Below, piece after piece: positions 32,740 to 43,606 of a stretch of DNA of 64,000 bases. The DNA comes from Hedera helix (taxonomy: Eukaryota; Streptophyta; Magnoliopsida; Apiales; Araliaceae). Location of the stretch: assembly GCA_947179155.2 (NCBI GenBank), contig OX359266.1, positions 42,886,039 to 42,950,038 of the forward strand, given 5' to 3'. The translations under genes and the position numbers were made by a program. Under the pieces are notes generated by a model. It ran no database searches. It saw nothing but the letters and a program-made list of their open reading frames with translations, and was not told the origin of the DNA. Within the stretch, counting starts at the first letter, position 1. The number at the start of each line of letters is the position of its first letter.

Positions 32740-35700
32740 GACCCCGAATTTTATGAAATATAAAATTTAATTTTTCTTCATATATATATTTTTCTGAAAC
32801 AGTAAGTGGTTAAATCGATAAAGTTAAAAGTTAAGGATGTTATGTGCAAATTTTATTTTGTCGGACAATATTCGCTTTGTCGGGGAATATTCGTTTGGTC
32901 GGGGAATATTCGGGCCGTACGACGGCGCCGAAATAACTAATTATTGGTGGACCCCACAACGGAATAATTGTCGGATATAGAAAACGACAGAAGTAACCTT
33001 TTTAAATAAAAATAGTCAACGGTGTTAACTGTTTAAATACTGGTGATAAAAGAATAGTAGTATACGGTAATTTATGGTATTTCAGTATAGCACACGGTAT
33101 TCTACAGTAGCACACGGTATTGCACAGTGTCTCGTATTATTGGTCTAATAATTGACACCGTAATTGTTACGCATCATTTCATCAATAATTGTCACTGCAT
33201 AATATTTTATGTTATCAATTCAATAATTGTTGCTACACAGTATTTTGCATTATTGTTACTACACGACATGTTGCATTATTAAACCAATAATTGTCACAGT
33301 AACAAATGCACAGTAATTCATATTATTGATCTGATAATTGACACAGTAGTCATTGCATTACTTTGAATTATTGTTATCACTGTGGTAGCATTATGTTAAT
33401 TGTCGTATTACTAATTGGTACTTTTATTAGACAATATTATTTATTTTATTAAGAAAAAAATAGAAAAAAATAAATAAATATTATTATTATTTTTCAAAAG
33501 TTACTATTCACTCCCGGAGTTCACTATTCATTCCCGAAAAAGTTACTATTCACTGACGGAAGTTACTGTTCATCTCGGGAAGTCACTGTTCATCTGCCGA
33601 CAAAAGTTACTGTACAATAATGTTCACATTTTGAAAATTTTAAAGTTACTGTGCAAAGTTACTGTGCAAGTATTGAAAAATTTTTAAAAAACGTTTGCGC
33701 AGCCCCCCAATTTTTCCTTCCTCGGCGTGCTACGCATAGTAACTTCATTTGCTATAAATAGGCCCTTCGCTGAATAAGAAAATCATATCTAAAATACATA
33801 AATTTTTCTATAAGTTTATTGTGAGAGAATTTTGAGCATAGTAAGGTTATTTTGAGAGTTTGAAAGCCAAAAGGAGTGAAGGAATTTTTCAAGTAAGTAT
33901 TTTATTAAAGAGTAGTAATTTCATAAATTCCTATTTTTCACGGTATTCACAAATCTTCCTTTAGAAGACTCTTCTTTGAGAAGATTCATTTTTAAAAGCT
34001 TTATTTGGAAGATTTATTTTGAAATATTATTTTAAAAACTATTTTAAAGTTGTTATATTATACTACAAAAATTATGTTAAATATATATAATTTTGATAGT
34101 TCATATTATACGGGTTATCATACACCTTGAAATTCATATGTGGTAATTACTAATTTTATTATAAATATATAGGTTGATCAACCTCATTTAAATCAATATC
34201 CAGTCACGTGTTAAGGTAAGGAATATTATTCTTTTCACACTCTTAAATTATTGCGGTAAGGAATATTATCTTCTTTCATATTCTAACTTACTACGGTAAG
34301 GGGTATCACTCTTTTCACCATCATAAATGGATATTATTTTCTTTCTTACTTGAAGGGATTATCATTATTTGATTCTCGAAAATAATATCGTTTCTTTCTT
34401 GTGCCATTTATTTCCATGTATTAAATTGTGGGAATAACCTTACGGCGCGGTTTACCGCCTGTTGGTGAATAACCTTTTGTATTCATTCCTTATTAATCTT
34501 TGAGAATAACCTTACGGTGCGGATTATCGCCTGTTTGGTGAATAACTATTCGTATTCAAATTGATGGGAATAACCTTACGGCGCGAATTATCGCCTGTTT
34601 GGTGAATAACTATTTGTATTCAAATTGATGGGAATAACCTTACGGCGCAGATTACCGCCTGTTGGTGAATAACCCTTTTTATTTGTCTCATGTGGAAATA
34701 ATTTGTCTACACGAATTATCACATGACACTTTTATTCCATATTCGTAAGTGATATCATTTTCCTTTATACTCATAAGGGATACCATCTTTTTCATCTTCC
34801 ATTATTCAAACTTACTATGGTAAGTGATATTAATTCCCTTCACCTTTTGTTAATCAAACCTGTTACGGTAAGGGATATTATTTTCTTTCATACACCTAAA
34901 TCGAAACTTATTATGGAACTATTGCTTCTATAATTCCTGAAAATATTATATGTTCCATAATAGTTGAATTTCATTATTTCAACTGAACCTTTCTATTTTC
35001 TGAACATTTCTATTTGAACTGTGATCGTTATTCTGAACTGTGGATCTTGAATATCATTTTTAAATTTCACTCCACATCATGTTGGCAATTTGGACATTAT
35101 TTGAATCTGCACAAAGTAAACTTCCGATACTTATTGTTTATCCTGTTCTTCTGTTCATCATTTGTATCACTGTTGTTTGTATTAATCATCAAGAATCAAG
35201 CTGTTGTGAATATCTGTGGCGGGGGGCACATATGTGATATAATTGTTGAACAGATGATAGGTTAAAGGCGATATACTAGGTTAAAGGCGATACATCTGTT
35301 CGGTGTCTTTTATGGCACGTGGTGAATGTTCTCTTTGGCCCGTAGTGCAAAGATGAACTGTTGGTTGGTATGATTATGACCAAAGGCTGAATCTGGTATA
35401 ATCATGACCGTTGATGCTATATTGAATATCTTTGGCCCGTAGTGCAAAGATGAACTGTTGATTTGCATGATTATGACCAGGAACTGTGAATTTTTATTAT
35501 CATGACTAATGGTATTTCAGATGATAAAAGTTGATGATATTTTTACTAAAAAGAGAAGCGAGTGGACATTATAGTCTGCATTATTCTTCTAATAGATTGC
35601 TCATTCCGCTGCTATTATTGATCTGAACATTGTCAAGAATTTAACTGCAGTTTTTGATATAAACCTTGTAGTAAATTCTATCAAGAACTCAACTGTTGAA

Positions 35701-36022
35701 GGCTAATGATAATTTATTCGTCATTATCTTAGTCATGATATTTCTTACTGGGCTATTTGAGTTCACCCTTCCTTTTGTTCCATTGTTTTTCAACAGGAGA
35801 TGAAAACGTATCAGGGTCTAGCCGGGGGATGGAGTGAGAGTCCGAGGAATAGCTGTCGTAGTCTTCACGTGTTGTAAAATAGTGTAGCAATAATAGTGAA
35901 GACTTAGTTGTTTATTATTATACACTGTATTGTTGTACGTTGTGCTTTGTTGTAATAATTTTGTTGTAGTCTTTTGACGACTCAAGTTTGGGCTGTGTGG
36001 GCTCAGATTTGGGGGCGTCACA
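32735..36022 (+). repeat. 3' LTR of the plus-strand Tekay element (type II U3)
   Basis: 3288 bp. Same layout as the 5' LTR: TATA box at 33753-33760 and tandem 64-bp units at 34430-34690. Relative to the 5' LTR it has a ~15-bp loss in the GC-rich patch near 33700 and an extra TACTAGGTTAAAGGCGATA near 35270. Confidence 0.95.
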
Positions 36023-36048
36023 GAACCTATCATACAAACGGCCGAACC
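36023..36048 (+). repeat. Single host minisatellite unit between two LTR elements
   Basis: GAACC, a 16-base spacer, GAACC. It is the right target duplication of the complete element and the left one of the solo LTR, and is one 21-bp unit of the flanking minisatellite plus the next GAACC. Confidence 0.85.
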
Positions 36049-39000
36049 TGTAAGACCCCGAATTTTATGAAATATAGAAATTAATTTTTCTTCATATATA
36101 TTTTTCCTGAAACAGTAAGTGGTTAAATTAACGAAATTGAAAGTTAAGGATGTTATGTGTAAATTTTATTTTGTCGGACAATATTCGTTTTGTCGGGGAA
36201 TATTCGGGCCGTACGACGGTGCCGAAATAATTAATTATTGGTGGACCCCACAACGGAATATTTGTCGGATATAGAAAACGACAGAAGTAACCTTTTTAAA
36301 TAAAAATAGTCAACGGTGTTAACTGTTAAAATACCGGTAATAAAAGAATAGTAGCATACGGTAATTTATGGTATTTTACTGTAGCATGCGGTACTCTACA
36401 GTAGCACACGGTATTGCACAGTGTCTCATATTATTGACACCGTAACTGTTACGCATCATTTCATTAATAATTGTCACTGCATAATATTTTATATTATCAA
36501 TTCAATTATTGTTGCTACACAGTATTTTGCATTATTGATTCAATAATTGTCATTACACTGTATTTCATATCATCGAGTCAATAATTGTTGGTACACTGTA
36601 GTTTAAAATTATTGAATCTAATAATTGTCACGGTAGCAAATACACTATAATTTATATTATTAAATTAATAAAAATATGTAACTTGTTTCTTACATTATTG
36701 TGGTAACATTATTTTATATGTTGGACTCACAGGAAGAATAAATAAATAAATAAATAAATAAATAAAAAATAAAAAAATTAATTTTACTATTTGAAATAGT
36801 AACGTGAATAGTGACGTGAATAGTGACGTGAATAGTACGTGAATAGTAAGAAAACATGTGGGCCCTCTGTGGGACCCACCTGAGGAAAACCAAATTTGAA
36901 AATGTGCTGGGAGAAAACAGAAACGTGGGCTGCTGCCGCAGCTGCTGAAATTTTCAGCACTGGCGTGCAGTACGCCTCCCATCTACCATGCATAGTAACT
37001 TATTTTCTCATATAAATAGATTGTTCAGCTGAATAGAAAAATCACACCTAAAACATAAAATTTTTCTATAAGAATTTTATGAGTTTTCTCTGAGAATAGT
37101 AAGGCTATTTTGAGTGTTTGAAAGCCAAAAGGAGTGCAGGAATTTTTCAAGTAAGTCTTTTATTAAAGAGTAGTAATTTTATAAATTCCTATTTTTTACG
37201 GTATTCACAAATCTTCCTTTAGAAGACTCTTCTTTGAGAAGATTCATTTTTAAAAGCTTTCTTTGGAAGATTTATTTTGGAATATTATTTTTAAAACTAT
37301 TTTAAAGTTGGTATTTTATACTACAAAAATTATGTTAAATATATATAATTTTGATAGTTCATAATATATGAGTTATCATACACTTTGAAGTTTACATGTT
37401 GTAATTACTAATTTTATTATAAATATATAGGTTGATCAATCTCATTTAAATCAATATCCAGTCACGTGTTAAGGTAAGGAATATCATATTCTTTCATTTT
37501 CTATTATTTAAACTTACTACGGTAAGGGGTATCATTCTTTTCATCATCATAAATGGATATTATTTTCTTTCTTACTTGAAGGGATTATCATTCTTTGATT
37601 CTCAAAAATAATATCGTTTCTTTCTTGTGCCATTTATTTCCATGTATTAAATTGTGGGAATAACCTTACGGCGCGGTTTACCGCCTGTTGGTGAATAACC
37701 TTTTGTATTCATTCCTTATTAATCTTTGAGAATAACCTTACGGTGCGGATTATCGCCTGTTTGGTGAATAACTCTTCGTATTCAAATTGATGGGAATAAC
37801 CTTACGGCGCGGATTATCGCCTGTTTGGTGAATAACTATTCGTATTCAAATTGATGGGAATAACCTTACGGTGCGGATTATCGCCTGTTGGTGAATAACC
37901 CTTTTTATTTGTCTCCTGTGAAAATAATTTGTCTACACGAATTATCACATGACACTTTTATTCCATATTCGTAAGTGATATCATTTTCCTTTATACTCAT
38001 AAGGGATACCATCTTTTTCATCTTCCATTATTCAAACTTACTATGGTAAGGGATATTAATTCCCTTCACCTTTTGTTAATCAAACCTGCTACGGTAAGGG
38101 ATATTATTTTCTTTCATACACCTAAATCGAAACTTATTATGGAACTATTGCTTCTATAATTCCTGAAAATATTATATGTTCCATAATAGTTGAATTTCAT
38201 TATTTCAACTGAACCTTCCTATTTTTTTTAAACATTCCTATTGAACTGTAATCGTTATTCTGAACTGTGGAGCTTGAATATCATTTTAAATTTCACTTCA
38301 CATCATGTTGGCAATTTGGACATTATTTGAATCTGCACAAAGTAAACTTCCGATACTTATTGTTTATTCTGTTCTTCTGTTCATCATTTGTATCACTGTT
38401 ATTTGTATTAATCATCAAGAATCAAGCTGTTGTGAATATCTGTGGCCGGGGGCACAGATGTGATATAATTGTTGAACAGATGATAGGTTAAAGGCGATAT
38501 ACTAGGTTAAAGGCGATACATCTGTTCAGTGTCTTTTATGGCACGTGGTTAATGTTCTCTTTGGCCCGTAGTGCAAAGATGAACTGTTGATTGGTATGAT
38601 TATGACCAAAGGCTGAATCTGGTATAATCATGACCGTTGGTGTTATATTGAATGTCTTTGGCCCGTAGTGCAAAGATGAACTGTTGATTGGTATGATTAT
38701 GACCAAAGGCTGAATCTGGTATAATCATGACCGTTGGTGTTATATTGAATCTCTTTGGCCCGTAATGCATAGATGAACTGTTGATTTGCATGATTATGAC
38801 CAGGAACTGTGAATTTGTATTATCTTGACTAATGGTATTTCAGATGATAAAAGTTGATGATGTTTTTACGAAAAAGAGAAGCGCGTGGACATTATAGTCT
38901 ACATTATTCTTCTAATAGATTGCTCATTCCGCCGCTATTATTGATCTGAACATTGTTCAAGAATTTAACTGCAGTTTTTGATATACACCTTGTATTATGT

Positions 39001-39343
39001 TGTATTCTATCAAGAACTCACCTGTTGAAGGCTAATGATAATTTATTCGTCATTATCTTAGTCATGATATTTCTTACTGGGCTATTTGAGCTCACCCTTT
39101 CTTTTGTTCCATTACAGGAGATGAAAACGTAACAGGGTCTAGCCGGAGAATGGAGTGAGAGTCTGAGGAATAGTTGTCGTAGTCTTCACGTGTTGTAAAA
39201 TAGTGTGACAATAATAGTGAAGACTTAGTTGTGTATTATTATACACTGTATTGTTGTACGTTGTGCTTTGTTGTAATATTTTTGTTGTAGTCTTTTGACG
39301 ACTCAAGTTTGGGCTGTGTGGGCTCAGATTTGGGGGCGTCACA
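36049..39343 (+). repeat. Solo LTR, Tekay type (type I U3)
   Basis: 3295 bp, TGTAAGACCCC...GGCGTCACA, flanked by GAACC at 36044-36048 and 39344-39348, with no internal region. Its U3 matches LTRs b and d (GTGAATAGTGACGTGAATAG series at 36800-36850 and an AATA microsatellite at 36738-36770), not the neighbouring complete element. TATA box at 37011-37018. A ~95-bp segment (TTTGGCCCGTAGTGCAAAG start) is tandemly duplicated at about 38558-38750. Solo LTRs form by recombination between the two LTRs of one element. Confidence 0.92.
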
Positions 39344-39490
39344 GAACCTACCATACAAACTGTTGAACTAACTCTGCTATTCGCTTCAAAACATGATCAG
39401 AAACAACCTGCTGAGGCTTCTGATTATGCTGATCCCCTTTATGATTTGGCTGATCCCTTTTATGATTTGGGGACTGAGTCTGCCTAACCT
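39344..39490 (+). pseudogene. Right part of the split coding-like minisatellite with an open tail
   Basis: Directly after the solo LTR the frame GAA CCT ACC ATA CAA ACT stays open for 47 codons to TAA at 39485-39487. It starts EPTIQTVEL and includes the repeated motif YADPLYDLADPFYDLG. The heptad E-P-T-I-Q-T-V continues the unit seen at 36023-36043 (E-P-I-I-Q-T-A) and, less well kept, at 24456-24605. The protein is not recognised. It may be the remnant of a host exon or of an older element that was split by the two insertions. Confidence 0.45.
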
Positions 39491-40220
39491 CTCCCCTTGT
39501 TTCATCATCTTGGCCCTTATCTGCATGAAGGGATTTGTCTGCCCCCTTCGAGAGGGATCTGTTATAATGACATAATATCCTTTAGTACTATAATTCAATT
39601 TTATTATTTTATCACTAATATTAAATTACACATTCAATAATATATTTAAGAATAAACACAAATATAAATGTTTAATATTTGAAAATTAGACTATTTTTGG
39701 TGAGTAGAAAGAGTGTTTTGAAAATAATGGAGTATTTTTTATTTGTTGTGCGGATACAAGGACCAGATACCTTTCTTTCCTACTCCTATTAACTTGTTTT
39801 TCATGTGGTGTGATTGGACATAAAAAAAGATGTCTGCCCAAGGACGATGTACTATTTCTAAAGCAAAATTAGCATGTGTTAATAATGATACTTTCTTAAA
39901 TATCGTTGTTGCGTGGGTGATACGTAACGTAGGCCACCTATTTGTTTTTGGGTGCTTAAAATCTTGGTCGATATCACCGTCTCTATTGTTGCAAAGAAAC
40001 ATTTCACATTGCCGTCGTGTTTCACGATTACCAAATAATTTTAGGGCTACCCTGTCGTGTCCCAGTTTGTTCGAAATATCAATAAGTACACTATTTTTCT
40101 GTGGTGGGATGTTTTTCTTTGCACTTAAAATTCACTTAAAATTTTTAAATTTTAATTAATATTATGATAAATATTGTAAATTAGTTAAAATTTATTACTT
40201 ATTGTAATTTTTATTATTTT
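39491..40220. other. AT-rich intergenic DNA
   Basis: No supported gene. Around 40048-40320 the sequence may be an old Stowaway-like element: its right end ACGGAGGGAGTA is clear at 40307-40318 inside the following array, and its left end is doubtful. Confidence 0.3.
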
Positions 40221-41940
40221 ATAAATTTTAATGAGTCATCTCAATCTTAAATTTAAAAATATTTCAAATTAACTTTTAAAAGTCAATAATAATAATTTAA
40301 TTTAAAACGGAGGGAGTATGATTTAGTGCTCTTCATTTGTAACAGAGTTTGTTTTTCCTCGATTATTCTTTTTTTTCATATTGTAAGTTTTTTCTCGTCT
40401 ATTACGAAATTTTGTTTTTCCTATTACGTGGGCTTGTTTTTATAGGCATAGAAGATCTATTATTAGTGTACTTATCGTGATGATAAATTTATGTAGACTT
40501 GAATGCGAGATGATTACGAACTGCGTGTTATAATAGTTTTTGTGTTTAATAATTGCTCAGATTTATAAATTCTTATTGATGTTTTTATGACATATTATAA
40601 GAGTAAATTATAGTGCTCACCAAATTTTGATTACGATTGATCTATCTTCTTATAAATTTTAACTAGTCATTTCAATCTTAAATTTAAAAATATTTTAAAT
40701 TAATTTTTAAAAATCAATAATAATAATTTAATTTAGAACGGAGGGAGTATGATTTAGTGCTCTTCATTTGTAACAGAGTTTGTTTTCCTCGATTATTCTT
40801 TTTTTTCATATGTAAGTTTTTTCTCGTCTGTTACGAAATTTTGTTTTTCCTATTACGTGGGCTTGTTTTTATAGGCATAGAAGATCTATTATTAGTGTAC
40901 TTATCGTGATGATAAATTTATGTAGACTTGAATGCGAGATGATTATGAACAGCGTGTTATAATAGTTTTCGTGTTTAATAATTGGTCAGATTTATAAATT
41001 CTTATTGATGTTTTTATGACATATTATAAGAGTAAATTATAGTGCTCACCAAATTTTGATTACGATTGATCTATCTTCTTATAAATTTTAACTAGTCATT
41101 TCAATCTTAAATTTAAAAATATTTTAAATTAATTTTTAAAAATCAATAATAATAATTTAATTTAGAACGGAGGGAGTATGATTTAGTGCTCTTCATTTGT
41201 AACAGAGTTTGTTTTTCCTCGATTATTCTTTTTTTTCATATGTAAGTTTTTTCTCGTCTGTTACGAAATTTTGTTTTTCCTATTATGTGGGCTTGTTTTT
41301 ATAGGCATAGAAGATCTATTATTAGTGTACTTATCGTGATGATAAATTTATGTAGACTTGAATGCGAGATGATTACGAACTGCGTGTTATAATAGTTTTC
41401 GTGTTTAATAATTGGTCAGATTTATAAATTCTTATTGATGTTTTTATGACATATTATAAGAGTAAATTATAGTGCTCACCAAATTTTGATTACGATTGAT
41501 CTATCTTCTTATAAATTTTAACTAGTCATTTCAATCTTAAATTTAAAAATATTTTAAATTAATTTTTAAAAATCAATAATAATAATTTAATTTAGAACGG
41601 AGGGAGTATGATTTAGTGCTCTTCATTTGTAACAGAGTTTGTTTTTCCTCGATTATTCTTTTTTTTCATATGTAAGTTTTTTCTCGTCTATTACGAAATT
41701 TTGTTTTTCCTATTACGCGGGCTTGTTTTTATAGGCATAGAAGATCTATTATTAGTGTACGTATCGTGGTGATAAATTTATGTAGACTTGAATGCGAGAT
41801 GATTACGAACAGCGTGTTATAATAGTTTTCATGTTTAATAATTGGTTAGATTTATAAATTCTTATTGATGTTTTTATGACGTATTTTAAGAGTAAATTAT
41901 AATGCTCACTAAATTTTGATTACAATTGATTTATCTTCTT
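40221..41940. repeat. Tandem array, four ~430-bp units
   Basis: Units at 40221-40651, 40652-41080, 41081-41510 and 41511-41940 (431, 429, 430, 430 bp), differing from each other at only a few positions each. The first ~98 bp of each unit is the right end of a Stowaway-like element, ending ACGGAGGGAGTA. The remaining ~330 bp is AT-rich unique sequence (for example GGGCTTGTTTTTATAGGCAT). There is no coding sequence. Confidence 0.95.
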
Positions 41941-42619
41941 ATTCGATCGGTTAATTGTTTGAAAGAATTATGTTTGTGTTCTTTATATCATTTGTAATCT
42001 ATTTATGAATTGTAACGGATTTACAAATTTAATATATTTTAATATTTTTAGATTTTTTCATAATTTATAATTATAACATTTTGCTTTGATCGGTTAACTG
42101 TTTGAAGGGATTAAACTTATTATAAAGAAGTGATAACTTGAATTTTATTTTAATTTGTTAAAAAAACTAACGTTCCAATAAATTTAATTCAAAAACTCTA
42201 ATAACAATCGCATCACTACTCATATATAATCTTTAACCATTCCATGGGTAGATTTGCAATTACACATTAAAATTATTGACGATATATGCTCTCATTTCTT
42301 ATAATAAATATCTTTAGAGGAATTTGCCGTTTAGATTAGATTCAGCCTATTCCTTAAGCAAGCATGGTTGGTGTCCGAGGACAAAATTTAACGTTATCAA
42401 ATATAATTCCACTAAAATTAGACACGGGATATAAATTTATACATGGCCAAAACGTGGATATATTTAGGTAGGTGATCAGTCATTCTCTTCACAATAAGAG
42501 TTCAACTTTTACGAACTATGAGAAATATAACAATTAAGGGCAAGCTGGGAGAAGTAAAATAGCTTAAATTTTTTTAAAATGTGACTCTTTATCGAAGCTA
42601 CGTCGTGTGTAATTCGGGC

Positions 42620-42664
<45 letters not shown>

Positions 42665-43326
42665 CCTCTCTCGTTTCGGAAGGATCTACTTTAAACAAAA
42701 ATATAAGATTTTTTTTCTTACCACTTAGAGAAACTTAAAATATATTATGTGTGATAAATTTTATTTTCAGTAATATTTTTAATACACACTCTGTAGATCT
42801 TTATTATTTTTCTTGAGAAAAAAATAAAAATAAGGTCAAGGAACTATTAATATCTAAAAAATAATTTAATACATTATAATGAAATACAAAAATATTATTA
42901 ACATACTATGTTAATAAAAAGAAAGCACATTTTTATTGATAGTAGAGAATGACACAATATTTTTAAATCAATCAATTATAGTTTCATTATTATACCATTA
43001 GTAATAAACTAAACTGTTAATAAATTTATGAATAAGTGTGAAATATAAATATATCACTAAAATTCGTAAATTTTGCGCATAGATTTTTTTTTTATAGTAT
43101 GGATGGAGTAACATTTATAATTGTATTTGTCTAAAAATAATCAATTCATATTATTTTTAAAATTTAAAATTTTAAAAATTAAAATAAAACTCTTTTTAAA
43201 AAATAAATGAAGTACCTTAATATAAATATGCAACTAATTACTCATATATAAGAGAATATTTCACAAGTCTTTGGGGACGCAGCCCCCACTACCCCACTGC
43301 CGCCGTTGTAGGACCGCCCCTGCTTC
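41941..43326. other. AT-rich intergenic DNA upstream of the terpene synthase
   Basis: Includes a 42-base T run (42623-42664), a lone Stowaway-like end (ATGGATGGAGTAAC) near 43098, and a GC-rich patch at about 43270-43322. No gene seen. Confidence 0.4.
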
Positions 43327-43335
43327 TATATATAA
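43327..43335 (+). promoter_or_regulatory. Probable TATA box of the terpene synthase
   Basis: TATATATAA about 270 bp before the start codon, in a suitable position for a promoter with a 5' UTR of roughly 240 bases. The call is positional only. Another AT-rich candidate exists in the (TA)n tract at 43496-43522. Confidence 0.4.
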
Positions 43336-43457
43336 CTCAAGTACTTGAACGTTCATTTGTACAAGTGAGTTGGAAAAAATTACATTTGAACAAAGTTAAG
43401 AAAATCTTCTCTTTTCTTCACCATCTTATTCTGTTCTTCATAGTCAACTCTCGCACT

Positions 43458-43462
43458 CTGTC

Positions 43463-43522
<60 letters not shown>
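43458..43522 (+). repeat. (CT)n(TA)n microsatellite in the terpene synthase 5' region
   Basis: A TCTG/TC run at 43458-43495 is followed by TA repeats to 43522, 85 bp before the ATG. Such CT tracts are common in plant 5' UTRs. Confidence 0.9.
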
Positions 43523-43525
<3 letters not shown>

Positions 43526-43606
43526 TTTACAACTGCCAAATTAGTAGCTCAAAATTATATGAAGCTACTTGAAGTTATTATAGTTTAGAAAGATCATTAC
43601 AATTAA

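Larger units (their letters stand above)
24606..36022 (+). mobile_element. Complete Ty3/gypsy Tekay-type retrotransposon
   Basis: 11.4 kb. The 5' LTR (24606-27892) and 3' LTR (32735-36022) both run TGTAAGACCCC...GGCGTCACA. The 5-bp target-site duplication GAACC flanks it (24601-24605 and 36023-36027). Primer-binding site, gag-pol and polypurine tract are in normal order. The two LTRs differ at a few dozen positions by eye, including a ~15-bp deletion near 33700 and a 19-bp insertion near 35270. That suggests an insertion that is not very recent. Coding damage is light: one nonsense codon in gag and a few altered residues in integrase. Confidence 0.95.

Noticed and set aside
36023..36048. Idea that the complete element and solo LTR are one element with three LTRs
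   Set aside because: Each is flanked by its own GAACC and they differ in U3 type. A host repeat unit lies between them, which fits two insertions.
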